Below are positions 10,991 through 23,668 of a stretch of 64,000 nucleotides of DNA, piece by piece (the stretch's first letter is position 1; each line of letters starts with the position of its first letter). The stretch spans positions 8,246,001 to 8,310,000 of the forward strand of contig NC_016133.3 in the NCBI RefSeq assembly GCF_000005505.3, in the 5' to 3' direction. Below the pieces are notes generated by a model, which saw only the letters and a program-made list of their open reading frames with translations, had not been told where the DNA came from and made no database searches. The DNA comes from Brachypodium distachyon (taxonomy: Eukaryota > Streptophyta > Magnoliopsida > Poales > Poaceae). A program made the position numbers and the translations under genes.

Positions 10991-11891
10991 TGTTAGAGTC
11001 TAACTCTTAACAAAAAGTCAATTTTACCCTCCTCAATTGCATCAGCAATTGTTCTAGGTAACAGTACATGGAGTCCTCGTGTCTTGATTCTGTAGATGCT
11101 CTTCAGCTACCATATTGATTCCTATATATGCGCCATATCAAGTGATCAACTACCTACCTGACAACCAAGATTATCCCCTGAGCATATATCCTCCATTAGC
11201 CCCATTGAAAACAAGCCGATGAGCCAAGATGGTGGTCGGCACAGCTAAGCAGAATCAACGCAGCCACACGAGGGAAGGAGTGGCCGGGAGCATTCTCCTC
11301 CCCATTTTCCCCGGGCAATCTAAACAAGGCAAGGCAACGGCAACCACCCGGGGCAGAAACTGGGCGACACAGGGGAAGGGATTTAATCGTCTCCCCCGGC
11401 CCAGCCCCCCCGTCGACATGCACCCCACGTTCGCGCCCTGCTTAAATTAGGCAGGTGCCGCGCGATCGCTCGACCCCGGACCTTTTTTTTTTAATTTTTC
11501 CCCGGGGGCCGGACGGACGAATCCGCCTTAATTTCTTCTTGTTTCCCCTTCAATTCGTTCCCCCCCATGCCGGCCGTATTCGTAGTAGCAGTCGTCGTCG
11601 TGCGCCGCATGTCTTGGACGACGCCAGTTCTTCTCTCTTGATTTTTTGCTTTGTGTTTGTTGCTCGCTCGGTCGCCCTGCTTCTTGTTGCTGCTGCCATT
11701 GTTGTCGATTCTGCTGCTGCTCTGAGGAATTGTTGGTCCGACGGTGCTGCTAGCTAGCTGGTGATCTTGGTCGACTTCGTCACGGCGGCAGCGGCGGTGC
11801 TCCAGCGTCCAGGGGGCCTGGACGCCTTGCGCACAAAGTTCCCAGCAGTTAGTGCGCGTTGGGCGTCAAGCTCGAGGCGGTGGGCTGGGTG
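10991..11891 (+). other. Promoter and leader region of the ROPGEF gene
   Basis: The first 200 bp are AT-rich. From about 11,200 it becomes GC-rich and C/T-rich, as in grass 5' leaders. Short open frames on both strands look incidental. An in-frame TTG lies upstream of the ATG, with no in-frame ATG. No TATA box could be fixed with confidence. Confidence 0.4.
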
Positions 11892-13667
11892 ATGGTTCGG
11901 TTCCTCCGGCGCCACAGCCTTGACAAGAGCAGCTCCCGCAACCACCTGCAGCAGCAGCAGCAGCAGAATCGAGAGGCAGACAACAGCGACGCCGAGATGA
12001 CCGACGGGAGCACTCCCCCGCTCCCCAATGGCCGGGCCGCGCCGAGGGGCCGGCGCGACGGGCCGCCCTCAGGTACTCACTGACGTCTTTGCATTTTTCT
12101 ACATTACGACAGTTAGCCGTCAATTTGATGCGATCAAGGAATAACGAATGGTTTGTTTGGTGCTAGATTTGGACGTGATGAAGGAGAAGTTCGCCAAGCT
12201 GCTGCTGGGCGAGGACATGTCGGGCACGGGCAAAGGCGTGTCGTCGGCGCTGGCGCTGTCGAATGCCGTGACGAACCTGGCTGCGTCCGTGTTCGGCGAG
12301 CACCGCAAGCTGGAGCCCATGGCGCCCGACACCAAGGAGCGCTGGAAGAAGGAGGTGGGCTGGCTGCTGTCCGTCACGGACCACATCGTGGAGTTCGTGC
12401 CCACGCGCCAGACCGCCGAGAACGGCACCACCATGGAGATCATGTCCACGTCGCAGCGCCGCGACCTCGCCATGAACATCCCCGCCCTGCGCAAGCTCGA
12501 CGCCATGCTCATCGTCAGTACAGACAGTACTTCTTTCTGGCTGCTGCAATGCAACTCGAGTTAAATCGATAATTGTTGATTGAGATCAAATGCACAGGGG
12601 TACATGGACAACTTCGTGGACCAGACGGAGTTCTGGTACGAGAAGGGCGGCGACAACAAGCGCGACGACGACAAGTGGTGGATGCCGACGGTGAAAGTGC
12701 CCGCGGAGGGGCTGTCGGAGGTGACCCGGAGGTGGCTGCAGTACCAGAAGGAGTGCGTGAACCAGGTGCTGAAGGCGGCCATGGCCATCAACGCGCAGGT
12801 GCTGGTGGAGATGGAGATCCCGGAGGTGTACATCGAGTCGCTGCCCAAGAAGGGCAAGACGAGCCTGGGCGACGCCATCTACCGCAGCATCACGGACGAG
12901 GACTTCGACCCCATCGAGTTCCTGGAAGGCGTGGACCTCTCCACGGAGCACAAGGTGCTCGACCTCAAGAACCGCATCGAGGCCTCCACCATCATCTGGA
13001 AGCGCAAGATGCAGACCAAGGACACCAAGTCCTCCTGGGGCTCCATCATCAGCTTCGAGAAGCGCGAGCAGTTCGAGGAGCGCGCCGAGACCATCCTCCA
13101 CCTCCTCAAGCTCCAGTTCCCCGGCACCCCCCAGTCCCAGCTCGACATCTCCAAGATCCAATACAACAGGGTACGTACGTTGCAATGTTGCATACATGAC
13201 CCATTTATGTTGCGTTGTGGGGAATTTGGATTGACGCCCGTCATCAATCATGTTGTAAAATGCAGGATGTGGGGTACGCGCTGTTGGAGAGCTACTCGAG
13301 GGTGCTGGAGAGCCTGGCGTACAGCGTGATGTCGAGGATCGAGGACGTGCTGGGGGCGGACGCGGCGGCGACGAACCTGACGGCGAGCGAGGCGGCGAGG
13401 AGGCAGGAGATGGACGCGCCGAGGAAGCTGGACGCCAGGGAGGAGCTGGAGAAGCTCAACGAGGCGCCGGCGTCCATGACGCTCTACGACTTCATGGGCT
13501 GGCACTTCGACCAGGACGAGCTCATGCGGAAGAAGGAGGAAGGCACGCTCGACGAGGCCGGCGAGGCCAAGCTCAAGAAGGCGCCCAGCCAGCTCGCGCC
13601 CAAGAAGTTCTCCTACGTCGACAGCCTCGCCGGATCAGGCATGCGGAGCCCCTCCGCGCGCCATTGA
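11892..13667 (+). CDS. ROPGEF: ROP guanine nucleotide exchange factor (PRONE domain)
   Basis: Exons 11892-12072, 12167-12513, 12598-13170 and 13266-13667 give a 500-residue protein, in phase throughout. The protein activates plant ROP/RAC small GTPases by promoting GDP release at the plasma membrane, acting in polar growth and receptor-kinase signalling. Residues 1-60 form a variable basic N-terminus (MVRFLRRHSLDKSS) with a run of six Gln. The PRONE domain starts near residue 61 (DLDVMKEKFAKLLLGEDMSG) and holds the hallmark blocks NAVTNLAASVFGEHRKLEPM, WKKEVGWLLSVTDHIVEFVP, WWMPTVKVP and ESYSRVLESLAYSVMSRIEDVL. The short C-terminus carries Ser residues (SYVDSLAGSGMRSPS), comparable to the autoinhibitory tail controlled by kinases in other family members. 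The codon use is strongly GC-rich, normal for grasses. Which paralogue it is cannot be told here. Confidence 0.95.
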
Positions 13668-14710
13668 TACTTCATTTCTTCGTCGTTACAGAACTGGCAC
13701 AAATTGAGCAAGACAACAATGGGGGACGATGGATGGATCCAACAGCAGAGATGGGCATGGCTATTGTACATATCTGGGGCACACAACACACACACACGCT
13801 ACGTACTGGAGATCGATCTTCACTGGACTGCCGAGAGATCACCATCAGCTCGAACCGATCAGTCGGCCTCGTTCTTCTCCTACCGACCCTATCTTCTTGA
13901 CAAGGGGAAAGAAAGAACGAAGACGATGATCTGATCTGCTGACTCTACAATTTACTAGTACATCTCTTTGCTCTCCGTCCGACATGCAAGAAGGGTTGCT
14001 GTTGTACGTACGTAGCTACTGATTTTCACACAAACAAACAAACAAAACCTAGTATGTATTTTTGTACCTAGTTCTGAATTTACTCTCCGGAAGAGGAGAC
14101 GCTAAACTCTGGGGTATATGTATGCGACTTACTACTACCACGCGGCCAAACACATTGTATATTCATTCATTTGATTCAAGCTAATCTTTTCTAGACTCGA
14201 TTCTCCTATTTGAATGCTTATTTCTTGCCTGGCTATTATATTGTCAAAGAGACTCAGAAACACACTTGCTTTGCCTCATGGACTCCAGCCTCAAAACTTT
14301 TCCATCACACAGGACACGGCACTACAGTACAGTCAGTACTGGCTTGTACACGGAAACATGATTTGCCTAAGTATCCGTTTAAGCCATGCCAGGGGATCCC
14401 AACTCCTTTCTGCTGACTACAGTACAGAGAGCAATGTGCATCAGATTGAGGCTGCTTGCTATTTACTCCTCCCAACCCCCCAGGGGAATACCAAATCATT
14501 GAAACCGATGAAAATGTGAAGGCAAAAAAAAGAGACAAAACCACATATAACTTGACTTGCTAACTAACCCCTCATTTTCATTGCTCTATAGTAGAGAAAG
14601 AACGAAACAACACACTTACACTTTTAGCCGTAGGACCTGAGCCGAGGATATACAACATCATCAGCCTCAAGGAATAACTGGAGCACTATGTACATCTGTT
14701 TATACACAAG
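13668..14710. other. Shared 3' region of two convergent genes
   Basis: Tail-to-tail gap between the ROPGEF gene and the membrane-protein gene. It holds their likely 3' untranslated parts, a short CA repeat near 13,786 and a CAAA run near 14,031. No independent gene is supported. Confidence 0.45.
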
Positions 14711-17700
14711 TCAGCTCTCTAAATCATTTTCCTGCCTGTGTTGAACCGAAGCTTTTGGGCTAGGAGTATTGTGCTCTACATAATCATCCGAAGCTTCCTC
14801 CTCATCATCTGAAGATAGAAGAGATGATCCCATCCATGTTTTGAAACCATCATTTACGCGTCGTTGCATCTCTGGGGTCACTTCTATTGTGGTCTCAAGC
14901 ATCTCAAGGCCCACACTGTGGGTAGCATAATCACCCTCATCAAGGACAGCTGCCGCTTTCCTTCTCAAGAAGAAGGCTGTGCCACCATATAGGATTACCA
15001 AACCCCATGCTGTAATTTCATAACACCAGAAGAGAGGGACCGAACAACTACTTCCAAGGGCCAGAAGCGTTGACCCAAGAATTATAGCCATGAGACCAAA
15101 TATGATGGCAAAAACTGCATTAAGTATAGACAGGCAACGCACACCACCTGCAGATCCAAGTTGATATTGATTACTGAAGAAGTGTAGATATGCATAACTG
15201 GAAGGGAATGCATTTTGATAGTAATTATATGTGCATGCATAATAGGACCCAGTTCTACACACACGGAAGAGAACTATGACCGGTGATACCGGTACCAAGT
15301 CACATTAGGAAAATACTTAAGTCCCTCCATCCGGAAATAAGTGAATTGGATTTGTATAGATTCTTATACAAATCCAAGTCACTTATTTGACGGAGGGAGT
15401 ACAACAGGTATATGAAATTTCTGCCATTCATAACTGATGCTGTGACTAGTTACTATCTCAGATTGGTAACACTCTTTAACATAAACACAGCCATAAGATA
15501 CTAAATGGATCTGGAAGACAAAGCCATCGAAAATAGTTGGCTCCCCATTTATCGCCCATTGTAAAGCAATGTTAATGCAATTGGTACCGTTGGACAATTG
15601 TTTGTTGTTAGTTCATTCAAGCCCCTCATGGTATTGTCAAATCACTAGCAACAACCAATGGAAACGATGATAGTAAAGAGTGCCACCAACCAATGAAAGA
15701 GATATCAGTTGAGACTTGAGAGTCAACAATCTCAAGATCTACTGCTGGCCAAGTTCACTTTCTGTAAAAGAACAGTTTTACCAGCATCTTTGCCATAACT
15801 GATACAAACTATCAGCAAACACCAGTAGTGCAAAACCTAGATTAAGATGATATAGATTTTCCCCAGTTAAAACCGAATCATGGTTCACCAGTTAACATGT
15901 TAAATTTGCATAAATTTACCATATTTGAGGTATTCATCAAAATTGGGGGGCTTTAATGCACAATCAAACCTATGACTATTAACTGTGCCATTCAAAATAA
16001 GAAGAGACTGTATCTGCACAATTCTTGGATGGGAGAATGCTAGGCCTCAGATCAAAAAAGGTTAACTGTGCCATTCAAAAAAGGTTACCAGAATGTATAT
16101 TTCCAGAAACCTAACTCGCTGGAATATCTTAAAGACTAACTCAAAAAACAAATGACCATGCTAGCTCTTTGCTTTCTCAATACCACTATGCATCCCAGAA
16201 TGCAAGCAACAAGACATAGTTTGTACAAAGATAACTGAGAATAATGACTTTCTGAACTCACCTCTTCTAGAAGCACAGAAGTTATTCTCAACAATACAGA
16301 TGAATGGATGCCTTCGTGGAGCAGCATATGCAACAGATATTCCTGCAGGTGTATATTGATCTAATATTAGTACATATGAAGGGTATCACTGGAAGTGGTA
16401 TGACATTGATGGATACAGCCCAAAGAAAAACAGATTTTTTAATGCAAAATATACATAAACAATTGTTGCTCTTAGGGAAAACTGTAGGATTATGTAAGAA
16501 TTAATGAACAAACAGAACCAAAGAAGGAACTTACACCACAAAAGTTATCAATGAGAATCATCTATAGATACTTGGAACTATAGTAAAATAGAATATCTAA
16601 GAATCTACTACAGTATCTACTAAAATTTCCAGGTTCTCTGAAGTGATATTTTTTCCACCAAGGATATGCTATCAATGAATTACATAAATAGTTCTGGCAC
16701 AAGGAAGCATCATATTACTTGAAGAACACCAAACTGTATGAAGCTTATATGCATACCACTATCGATAGTCAGGTTCATGATTTGGTGACAATCTAGCTTG
16801 AAACTTACAATTTAATTAGTATACTTCATTAGTCACAGGAGATAGGTCATTTGCAAGAGAATTCCAGTTTGTGCAGTTTTATAGTTACAGCAATTGACTG
16901 TATATCAACAAGGATTACTTTCTCATTCAGTAGAAAGACATGAGTGCAAAGTGAAAAAAAGAAGTCAGAAGTGTTTTCTGAAAGTAATCAGCTTTTAGTG
17001 CATAATTTGAGAACAACAGATCAGGTCAAATGATCATAATTGTTATTCCCTAATAGCCTATTTCGAGGATGGTATTCATTTGATAAATGCTCTTTGCCCT
17101 GACAACTTTGAGGGGCTAAAATCCTGAATCTAAGCTATATCACTCTGAAACATTCGTTTTATGTACATAAGAGCCTAGAACAATTTTTTTGTCAGATGAC
17201 TAGCTACCCTTCTCCATACATTTATTTGTAACTGGGGGTGCGTGGATTAGGAGTATTTATTTAGGGAGCTTCCATTTAGATCAAGTTTGAACTAAATTCC
17301 AAAGCTCACATGAAAACTAGTCCCTCCGATCCATAAAAAGTGCCGCCTATTTAGTACGTCCTCTGATCCATATTAATTGTCGAAATATTACATGTATCTA
17401 GACGCTTTTTAGCCATAGATAAATCGATATTTAGGCAATTTTGGGACAATTAATATGGATCGGAGGGAGTGCAAAATTTGTACTGACTTAGTACAAAATT
17501 GGAGACACTTTTTATGGATCGGAGGGAGTACATCTCATACAAACAGGCATAGTTTCCCAGAAAGGCAGATGCAAGCAAACTGAGAATATGAAATGACACT
17601 GTTTTAAGAAGCGGACGCTTAACACGCATAGGGCACTAGGTGCCACCTGACCACCTCACCCGACCAGTCAGTGACTAGGCGCTAGCTACCACCCTGCCAT

Positions 17701-18708
17701 CCCCTAGCATTTACGCATTTAAAACACAGGATAAGGGTATGTTCCACTATAAATAACTGCATGACTCGAATTTAGTAATTTTGCAATCTCTGACCCACAT
17801 TCGGACAAATGGATCAGCGATAAAGCTTCAGATCAGCTACTATGAATGAAATAAGCAAGTATTTGGAAAAAGTTACACAATGTAAATCTAAATCTCTTAA
17901 TCTCATTACACAACAGTTATCTTTATTTATATCTTTTGGGAAACTCAGTCTCAAAGCAACAAGGCTATTTGTATTGCAAGTGCTATATTTCATAATTGAG
18001 ACAGGTCAAGTGTACCATCCCAGCATTGCACTTCTATTAGTATCCATAGTCATGTTGTAATTTCACCATATTCCACAAGCAAAACAAGGCTTATGATGCC
18101 CATCTGGGGTAAAATGACCTAGCGTCCGGAAACATGCCTCATTCATTTACCACCGATCACTATGCAATAACCCAGCACCTAATGTGGGAAGTGCTTCATG
18201 ATTTTTGCAATTCCTATGAAGCATTGGATGCCGACAGCTAGATGAGCGAATTAACACTGTAACCTGGCTATATCGGAGCAGTACACAACACAAGGAGCGC
18301 AAGGGGGGACTCACCTGCTACAAGGTAGGCAGCAGATGCGGCGAAGAGGACGGCGGATGGCACGAAGACCACCATCCAATAGAAGTCGGCGGCCTCGGCT
18401 GTGGTCATGTAGAACGCCCCACCTCGGTACCGGTACGCCTCGGGCTCCTCCTCCCGGCTGCTGGCATTCGCCGGGAGCGCCTCCAGCATGCGGCGTTCGC
18501 GGCAGAAGGGCCGCTCCGCGGGCTCGGCAGGGAACACGATCCCGAGGCTGACCCCCGCCGCCGCGACGGCGGCCACGGCGACGCAGGCGGCAGCCAGCCC
18601 CGCGAGCGGGCGGCGGAGGCGCGGCAGCGCGCGCTCCTCGTGCCGCAGCGCCTCGTACGCGCCCCGCGGCATGATGGCCTGCCGGAGGGCGTCGCCAAGC
18701 AGTGCCAT
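14711..18708 (-). CDS. Multi-pass membrane protein of unknown function
   Basis: Minus-strand exons 18708-18315, 16342-16262 and 15147-14711 give 303 residues, in phase with standard splice sites. At least four hydrophobic stretches are visible: about residues 35-60 (Ala/Val-rich), 108-135 (FYWMVVFVPSAVLFAASAAY), 165-195 (AVFAIIFGLMAIILGSTLLAL) and 203-220 (WCYEITAWGLVILYGGTAFF). A loop with conserved-looking Cys (FICIVENNFCASRR) lies between the second and third. The C-terminus is cytosolic-like and acidic, with SSDDEEEASDDY, and may be phosphorylated. I do not recognise a named family. Exon 1 is far more GC-rich than the other two, the common 5'-3' gradient of grass genes. Confidence 0.8.
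15318..15401. mobile_element. Stowaway MITE (84 bp)
   Basis: Nearly perfect hairpin: AGTCCCTCCATCCGGAAATA at the left, TTTGACGGAGGGAGTA at the right, with mirrored GGATTTGTATA and TATACAAATCC. In intron 2 of the membrane-protein gene. Confidence 0.85.
16343..17317. other. Intron sequence without further features
   Basis: Part of the ~2-kb first intron of the membrane-protein gene. AT-rich, no repeat boundary recognised. Confidence 0.4.
17318..17530. mobile_element. Stowaway MITE interrupted by another (outer copy)
   Basis: The left end, TAGTCCCTCCGATCCATAAA, pairs with the right end, TTTATGGATCGGAGGGAGTA. Left and right halves match the compact element at 9,680-9,777, but are separated by an insert that is itself a Stowaway. 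Confidence 0.9.
17355..17471. mobile_element. Stowaway MITE nested in another
   Basis: Has its own inverted ends (CGTCCTCTGATCCATATTAA and TTAATATGGATCGGAGGGAG) and the TGTCGAAATATTACATGTATC body seen at 34,774-34,890. It sits at a TA inside the outer element, so it arrived later. Confidence 0.9.
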
Positions 18709-21063
18709 CGGCGGCGGAAGGCTCGGTGGGCGGAGGCTACAGCCCTAGACGCGGTGTTGCCAGTAGGTGCAGGGATTCGGGGCCGGGGAAGAGGGGAAAA
18801 GAGGAGGAACCGAGCCGCCGAGGAGGGAGGGCTTTTCGGTTGCCTTGCAGCAGAGGAAAAGACCACGAGTGTGGTGCGATCTCTAGTTTTCTTTAGACGC
18901 TTTTTTTCTTTTGGCAAAGTCACACCTTTCGATATGGTTATGCTCCGAAGTCCAAAATTATGGGAAAGAAAATTGTTAAGGGAAATTGTAAAAAGATTTG
19001 AAAATATCATTGTGGATGTACAGGATACTCCCCCTGCATTAGCTGTTTTCTGCTTTCTACACGTATCAATGTAGATTCTGGTGTTATATTGAGTGGTGCA
19101 ATGGCTAATTTACGGGTATCAATGTAGATGGGTCATTTAAGTACAAACAGAACGTTGTCATCTAGAATCTCATCAATGCAAACCACAATGATTCGTGACC
19201 AGTCTTCAATCAATCTCCTTCCATGCATCTAGAAGGTCATTAAGGTTGTTGTCATTAACTTTTCATGTGTGCATTGCGTTGACACATGGTTCGCTTTTTC
19301 AACCTCTGATTTATTCTTCCAAGCACATGAAACATGGGTTGTTCACATTGATTTCTATTGGCAATTACATGTGGCATTGGCTTTCTTAGCGAGCTCCTGT
19401 CGTCATCATCATTGAGCTACTGGATCGTCACACCTTTGGACACGAAAAGGAGTGTGGTGGAAGAATTTCTAAAATTATCCATGACACACGGTGTCGTAGT
19501 TCTATGAGTATACATAATTTTCCATCTTTTAATGGTTTGTTTGTATTGTAGTATTTTCAAAAGAATGTTGAAGAATTCTAATTTATAGGGGGGGAAATGA
19601 CAAGAGCCCTTTGATCCATAGGGATTGGGGTTGTGGAAATCGTGTGAAACACATTCATTAGAGCCCAATTGCATCCCAATCCTAGAATGAGCTCATTTTT
19701 TTTTCTTTAACTATTTAACTACTTCCCGATCTATTATTTTTTGTTCCTATTTAACTAAATCTTGCCAATATGGATTGATTAATTACATGGAATTAGTTAG
19801 TTTGAATAGGTTCACGTCATAGAGAATTGCTTCCAATCTTTAGCGACTAATACCGGAGCTGGATATAAATAAACATTAATAATTGACCAAATCTTTTTGA
19901 ACTAATTAAAGCTTTTTTATGCTCTGATCTACATCATCAAGTTAGTTTTCGGTCCTCAAAAACTAATGCAAGGGCTGGATTTGAAACTCAACTTTATTAT
20001 GAGGCATTGGCGAACGATAAAAAAAAATTAAGGTAGGGCGAACTAATATCCCTACACATAACATTTAATATTTATTTATGGTTGCAACAATGTATTTTGA
20101 TGTATTTTTTTTTTAGTTTTTTAATAATTTGTATGGCATTGTATTTTTCAACATTTAAAATTTGAATAGGTGAATTTGTATTGATTTTGGGAATCAATTT
20201 AATATTTACGAGTGCTCGTAACAAGGCGGCTACAATAAGTCTCATAGAAATACAGATCACTAGCAAACATATAGTTATATTTTTTGTAAATACCTCATCA
20301 AAATATGAATGCGTGTTTGTGATGATCTTTGTGCTACGTATCTTTGGTAATCTAATGTTTCATACAACGCTATAACAAATAGATATGGATTGTCAACTCA
20401 GGTTTTTGTAACTGTTAATCTGTAGTTATATATTTTATTCTAGAAACATCTCGGTACTTGCACACAAAAAAAGATCAAGTAGATACGTGACATAGCAAAC
20501 GAGACTATTCTCAACAAATATATTGTTACATTAACAATAGTATAAAAAGTATAAAATATAAATGTATTGTGTATAAAATAATTGGGTCGGGCCGGCCCGA
20601 GGCCCCACCTGTGCCGTGTCTGGGCTTCAACCTCAGGCCCTCAGGCCGGGCCAGGCACGAACCGTTTATTTATTTTTCTTTTTTGGATTAATACATTTGG
20701 CCATTAACCTTTTCAATTCTGGCCCAAGCCAACTCATCTTTACATTTGGCCCGTGAACTCAACTAGTTTTCGCCCAAATCTAACATTTTTTTTCTACCTT
20801 AGGCCTGAGGGGCCTTGCTGGGCCGTTGGCTACCTATATTTTGGCCCATCCGTCCCTCATCTTCCTCCTCACGTGCGCGAGCGCCGCCGCCCCTCCCTCC
20901 CCATCCCGCTGCCAGGCGCTGCAGACCCCTGCCTCGTCTCCTCCACCGTAGGTATCTATCTCCCATTCGATTCTCTCGGTCCCGACCTCCCTTCACCCCA
21001 CTAGGGGACGAACCCTTTAGCTCCCCGTCATAATCTTCCCCAATTCGTAACTGAGGCAAAAAT
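18709..21063. other. Repeat-rich intergenic region
   Basis: The first ~200 bp are the GC-rich leader/promoter side of the membrane-protein gene. From 19,000 to 20,580 the sequence is AT-rich with no recognised frame or element end. At 20,580-20,660 there is a run of GGCC words including the palindrome CGGGCCGGCCCG. A GC-rich, C/T-rich patch at 20,820-21,030 resembles a 5' leader but leads to no gene. Confidence 0.4.
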
Positions 21064-21089
21064 CAAGGTAGGGCGGCCGCCCTACCTTG
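21064..21089. repeat. Perfect 26-bp palindrome
   Basis: CAAGGTAGGGCGG is followed directly by its exact reverse complement, centred on GCGGCCGC. The left arm's AAGGTAGGGCG also occurs alone near 20,030. Confidence 0.95.
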
Positions 21090-21110
21090 CCCTATCGAGT
21101 CCTCCGCCCG

Positions 21111-21790
21111 TGTTATGAGGTGACCACAAAAGGATAGATAGGTGATCATGATAAGGAGAATATATCATATATTATGTTAGCTCTATCTCTAGTGGTACTA
21201 CTATGGCGCGGTAGTTTTTTATGGGGATCAACCACAATTGCATATTCTCGAAATTTGTGCCTCAAAATGATGTGATCTTTGCTCTGAAAGATCAAGACTG
21301 TTATGATGCATATTCCTATATAAGGGGAAGGAGGCACCTATGAGAAGGGACCACAAACTACACCCAAAAAGAAAAGAAAAACATATGCAAGAGTCATGCT
21401 TGAACACCCCGAGTATATATGGAGCCATATCCATCTCGTCTAGTTCTAGATCCGATCCTCTGGGTGGATCGCCACATTGACTTGATACCCTGGTGGTCCT
21501 CTGGAGATAATAAAGAACAAAGCACGATGTAGCCTTTTACCCTAAGCAAGACCTCAACCTGGGTATATCGGTGTCTAATTCTACTTCCTGCTTTATCGAA
21601 TCTTTGTTTGGCCAACAATCGCCTCTTGCGTATTATTGAATCTATCAAACATCTATTTTCTTATTTATTGAGTCTTCGTTTGGAGAACAATTGCCTCTCG
21701 TGTATTGTTCAATCGAACATCTATTTCCTCATTTAATGAATGTTTGTTGGCCAACAATCACCTCTTGTGTATTGTTTTGAATACAAGATG
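21111..21790 (+). mobile_element. LTR-like block with promoter
   Basis: The block begins TGTTATGAGGTGACC, carries a strong TATA box (CTATATAAG at 21,316) followed by leader-like sequence, and has the size of a solo LTR. No internal retroelement genes or primer-binding site adjoin it, and the right end is not certain. It is placed upstream of nothing obvious on the plus strand. Confidence 0.35.
21595..21783. repeat. ~70-bp tandem repeat, about 2.7 copies
   Basis: Units start near 21,595, 21,666 and 21,734. Each contains TTTGTTTGG(CC)AACAAT followed by GCCTCTTGCGTATT (or a close variant) and, in the first two, ATCTATTT. The third copy is cut short. Confidence 0.8.
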
Positions 21791-21944
21791 AATAGATGAT
21801 TTGACCGAATGAGTTCGAATCATTATATATATAATAATAATAATTAATGTATGCAAGTAGAATATATTCACAAGGACTATTCTAGGGCACCAATTTGGAT
21901 GTCCATAGGCTAGTCAATCTTCAGATTTACACCCCCGAGGGAGC

Positions 21945-23121
21945 TCACTTGAACTGCACATTGCTAGAAAATGTTTGGCCGAACTTCCAGCTGGGTGGCA
22001 CCAATTTTTTGAATGCAAGTGTTTGGCCATTATTGTTGGTCACTCTGAATGAGAGGCTCTGACCAGTGAGGTACGCCAGAGAGTGCCAATTTGCACCCCA
22101 GTTGCGTGCCATGGGCATCCAATCGGATGAATTGGCGCCCCTAACGTCCATTGACTTGATCGAACCAATACCTCCGACATTGGTCACAAGAACAAGCTGG
22201 AAGTAGTCATGTCCGTTGATCGTGAACCGCACACCGCCTCGCCTCACACATGGAACCCTGCAGTTAGGCATCATTAGTCGAAGACAACCGCTACAAGTGA
22301 CTTCGTCAAGATTTTGTGACATATTTACTCTTTGCGGTGTGTGGCCGTGTGTGCTTCGGCACAGAGACTGGGTGTGTGATACTCTTTGCTTGTATCGTTC
22401 GATATAAACTTTGAGATCAATAAAAACTACCATTTTCGGAAAAAAAAATTACTCTTTGCAGCTTGCTTTTTTTTCTCGATTTTGTTCTTCTTTTATTAGG
22501 TACCTTCGGTACACAACTGGGATGATGCCGGCTCGATAAACACCGATCTTCTCCCAGGCCGGCTGCGCCATGTCAAAGTGTGGTCGTGGTGGGTTGCACC
22601 AGCCACCATTGTCGCTCGGCAAATCGTAGTTGGGCGGGCAGAAATTTGTGGCCGTGATGGTCACCGTCTCACCGACTTTACACCACCCTGGGTCCACCAG
22701 CTTGCTGTCACACGCAATCTTGTAACACTGCCCGCAAGATGCCCCGTCATTGAAGAGCGCCGTGCTCAGCGCTGCCGTGTTTGTGCCGTACCCCGTCGAG
22801 TACAGGTTGCCATACCCGCATGCACCACCTGCCGTATGCAAACATTCACCATGACCATGCCAAGATTAGTTTCAAAGGGTTTCTGGATCAGACTTATTCT
22901 TAACATGATATATATCTTTCCAGCAGAAAGAGTAACTATGATGTGTTAGCAAGGGCTAGTTTACCCATGGTGCCGGCACCGTCCGCGCCCCCGTAAAATG
23001 TCGCATGCGCCTTCAGTAATCCTCCACCAGATGCAGGTGCGTCGACGTCGTCGGCGGTGACGGCCAACGCGCAGCCCAGTAGTGCGAGGACCAGCGGTGC
23101 TAACACCCTTGCTTGAGCCAT
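21945..23121 (-). CDS. EXPA: Alpha-expansin
   Basis: Minus-strand exons 23121-22965, 22828-22504 and 22257-21945 give 264 residues in phase. Expansins loosen primary cell walls at acid pH without hydrolysis, by acting on cellulose-xyloglucan contacts. Residues 1-24 are a signal peptide ([20 protein letters not shown]). Domain 1 carries [20 protein letters not shown], the Cys-rich fold ([18 protein letters not shown]) and the HFD motif in [17 protein letters not shown]. After [12 protein letters not shown] comes the C-terminal binding domain with conserved aromatics ([23 protein letters not shown]). The GGACGYG start and the HFD context place it in the alpha rather than the beta group. Both intron positions look typical. 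The protein is complete; the specific paralogue is not assigned. Confidence 0.95.
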
Positions 23122-23668
23122 ACCTTAAAACTGCACGAGGTCGCTGAATATACTTAAGCTGAATGTTTAAAGTATATGAGAGGCAGGCAGGCAGGCAGCA
23201 GCAGTTTTGTTGGGTTCTATTGCTGTTGCTGTGTGTCGAGATTTGGGTCGATGCGCAATTGTTTCATTGTTTCACATAGTCTCGTGATGATTGGGTTGTG
23301 TACATATAGGGCTGGTGCCTGGAGCGACGCTGCACAGCAGGGATGCAGAATTGGTGGCTAAATTCGTAACCAAGTGAACCCGAGGACGCCGTCGAATGAA
23401 GCAAGCGCGGCGCCGGCATGTGCATGCACGGACAAAGCAGCTGACCGCACAAAAAGCTTGCTTGATATTCCGAACAAAGATATGGCAGCGCCGGCACGGT
23501 TTATGCACTCCATGTTTTTGTGTGTTTCAGTTTTTTCCCTCCTTTAAGAAAAAGTTTCCCGTAGTAGTTCATTACTAGTCAACTTCTCATTTTTCACATT
23601 TTGCTTCGTAGACATACACAAATGCAAATTCTCAAATTATAAATGTGCAAGTTGCTCATTTGACTTAG
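23122..23668. other. Upstream region of the expansin gene
   Basis: Contains a short GGCA(G) run near 23,182 and otherwise plain sequence. On the minus strand this is the expansin promoter, but I could not fix a TATA box. Confidence 0.4.

Noticed and set aside
11859..11891. Upstream extension of the ROPGEF N-terminus
   Set aside because: The upstream in-frame codon is TTG, not ATG; the first in-frame ATG is at 11,892.
12586..13251. 221-codon frame on the minus strand
   Set aside because: It is a shadow of the PRONE-domain exons, an effect of high GC in the third codon position.
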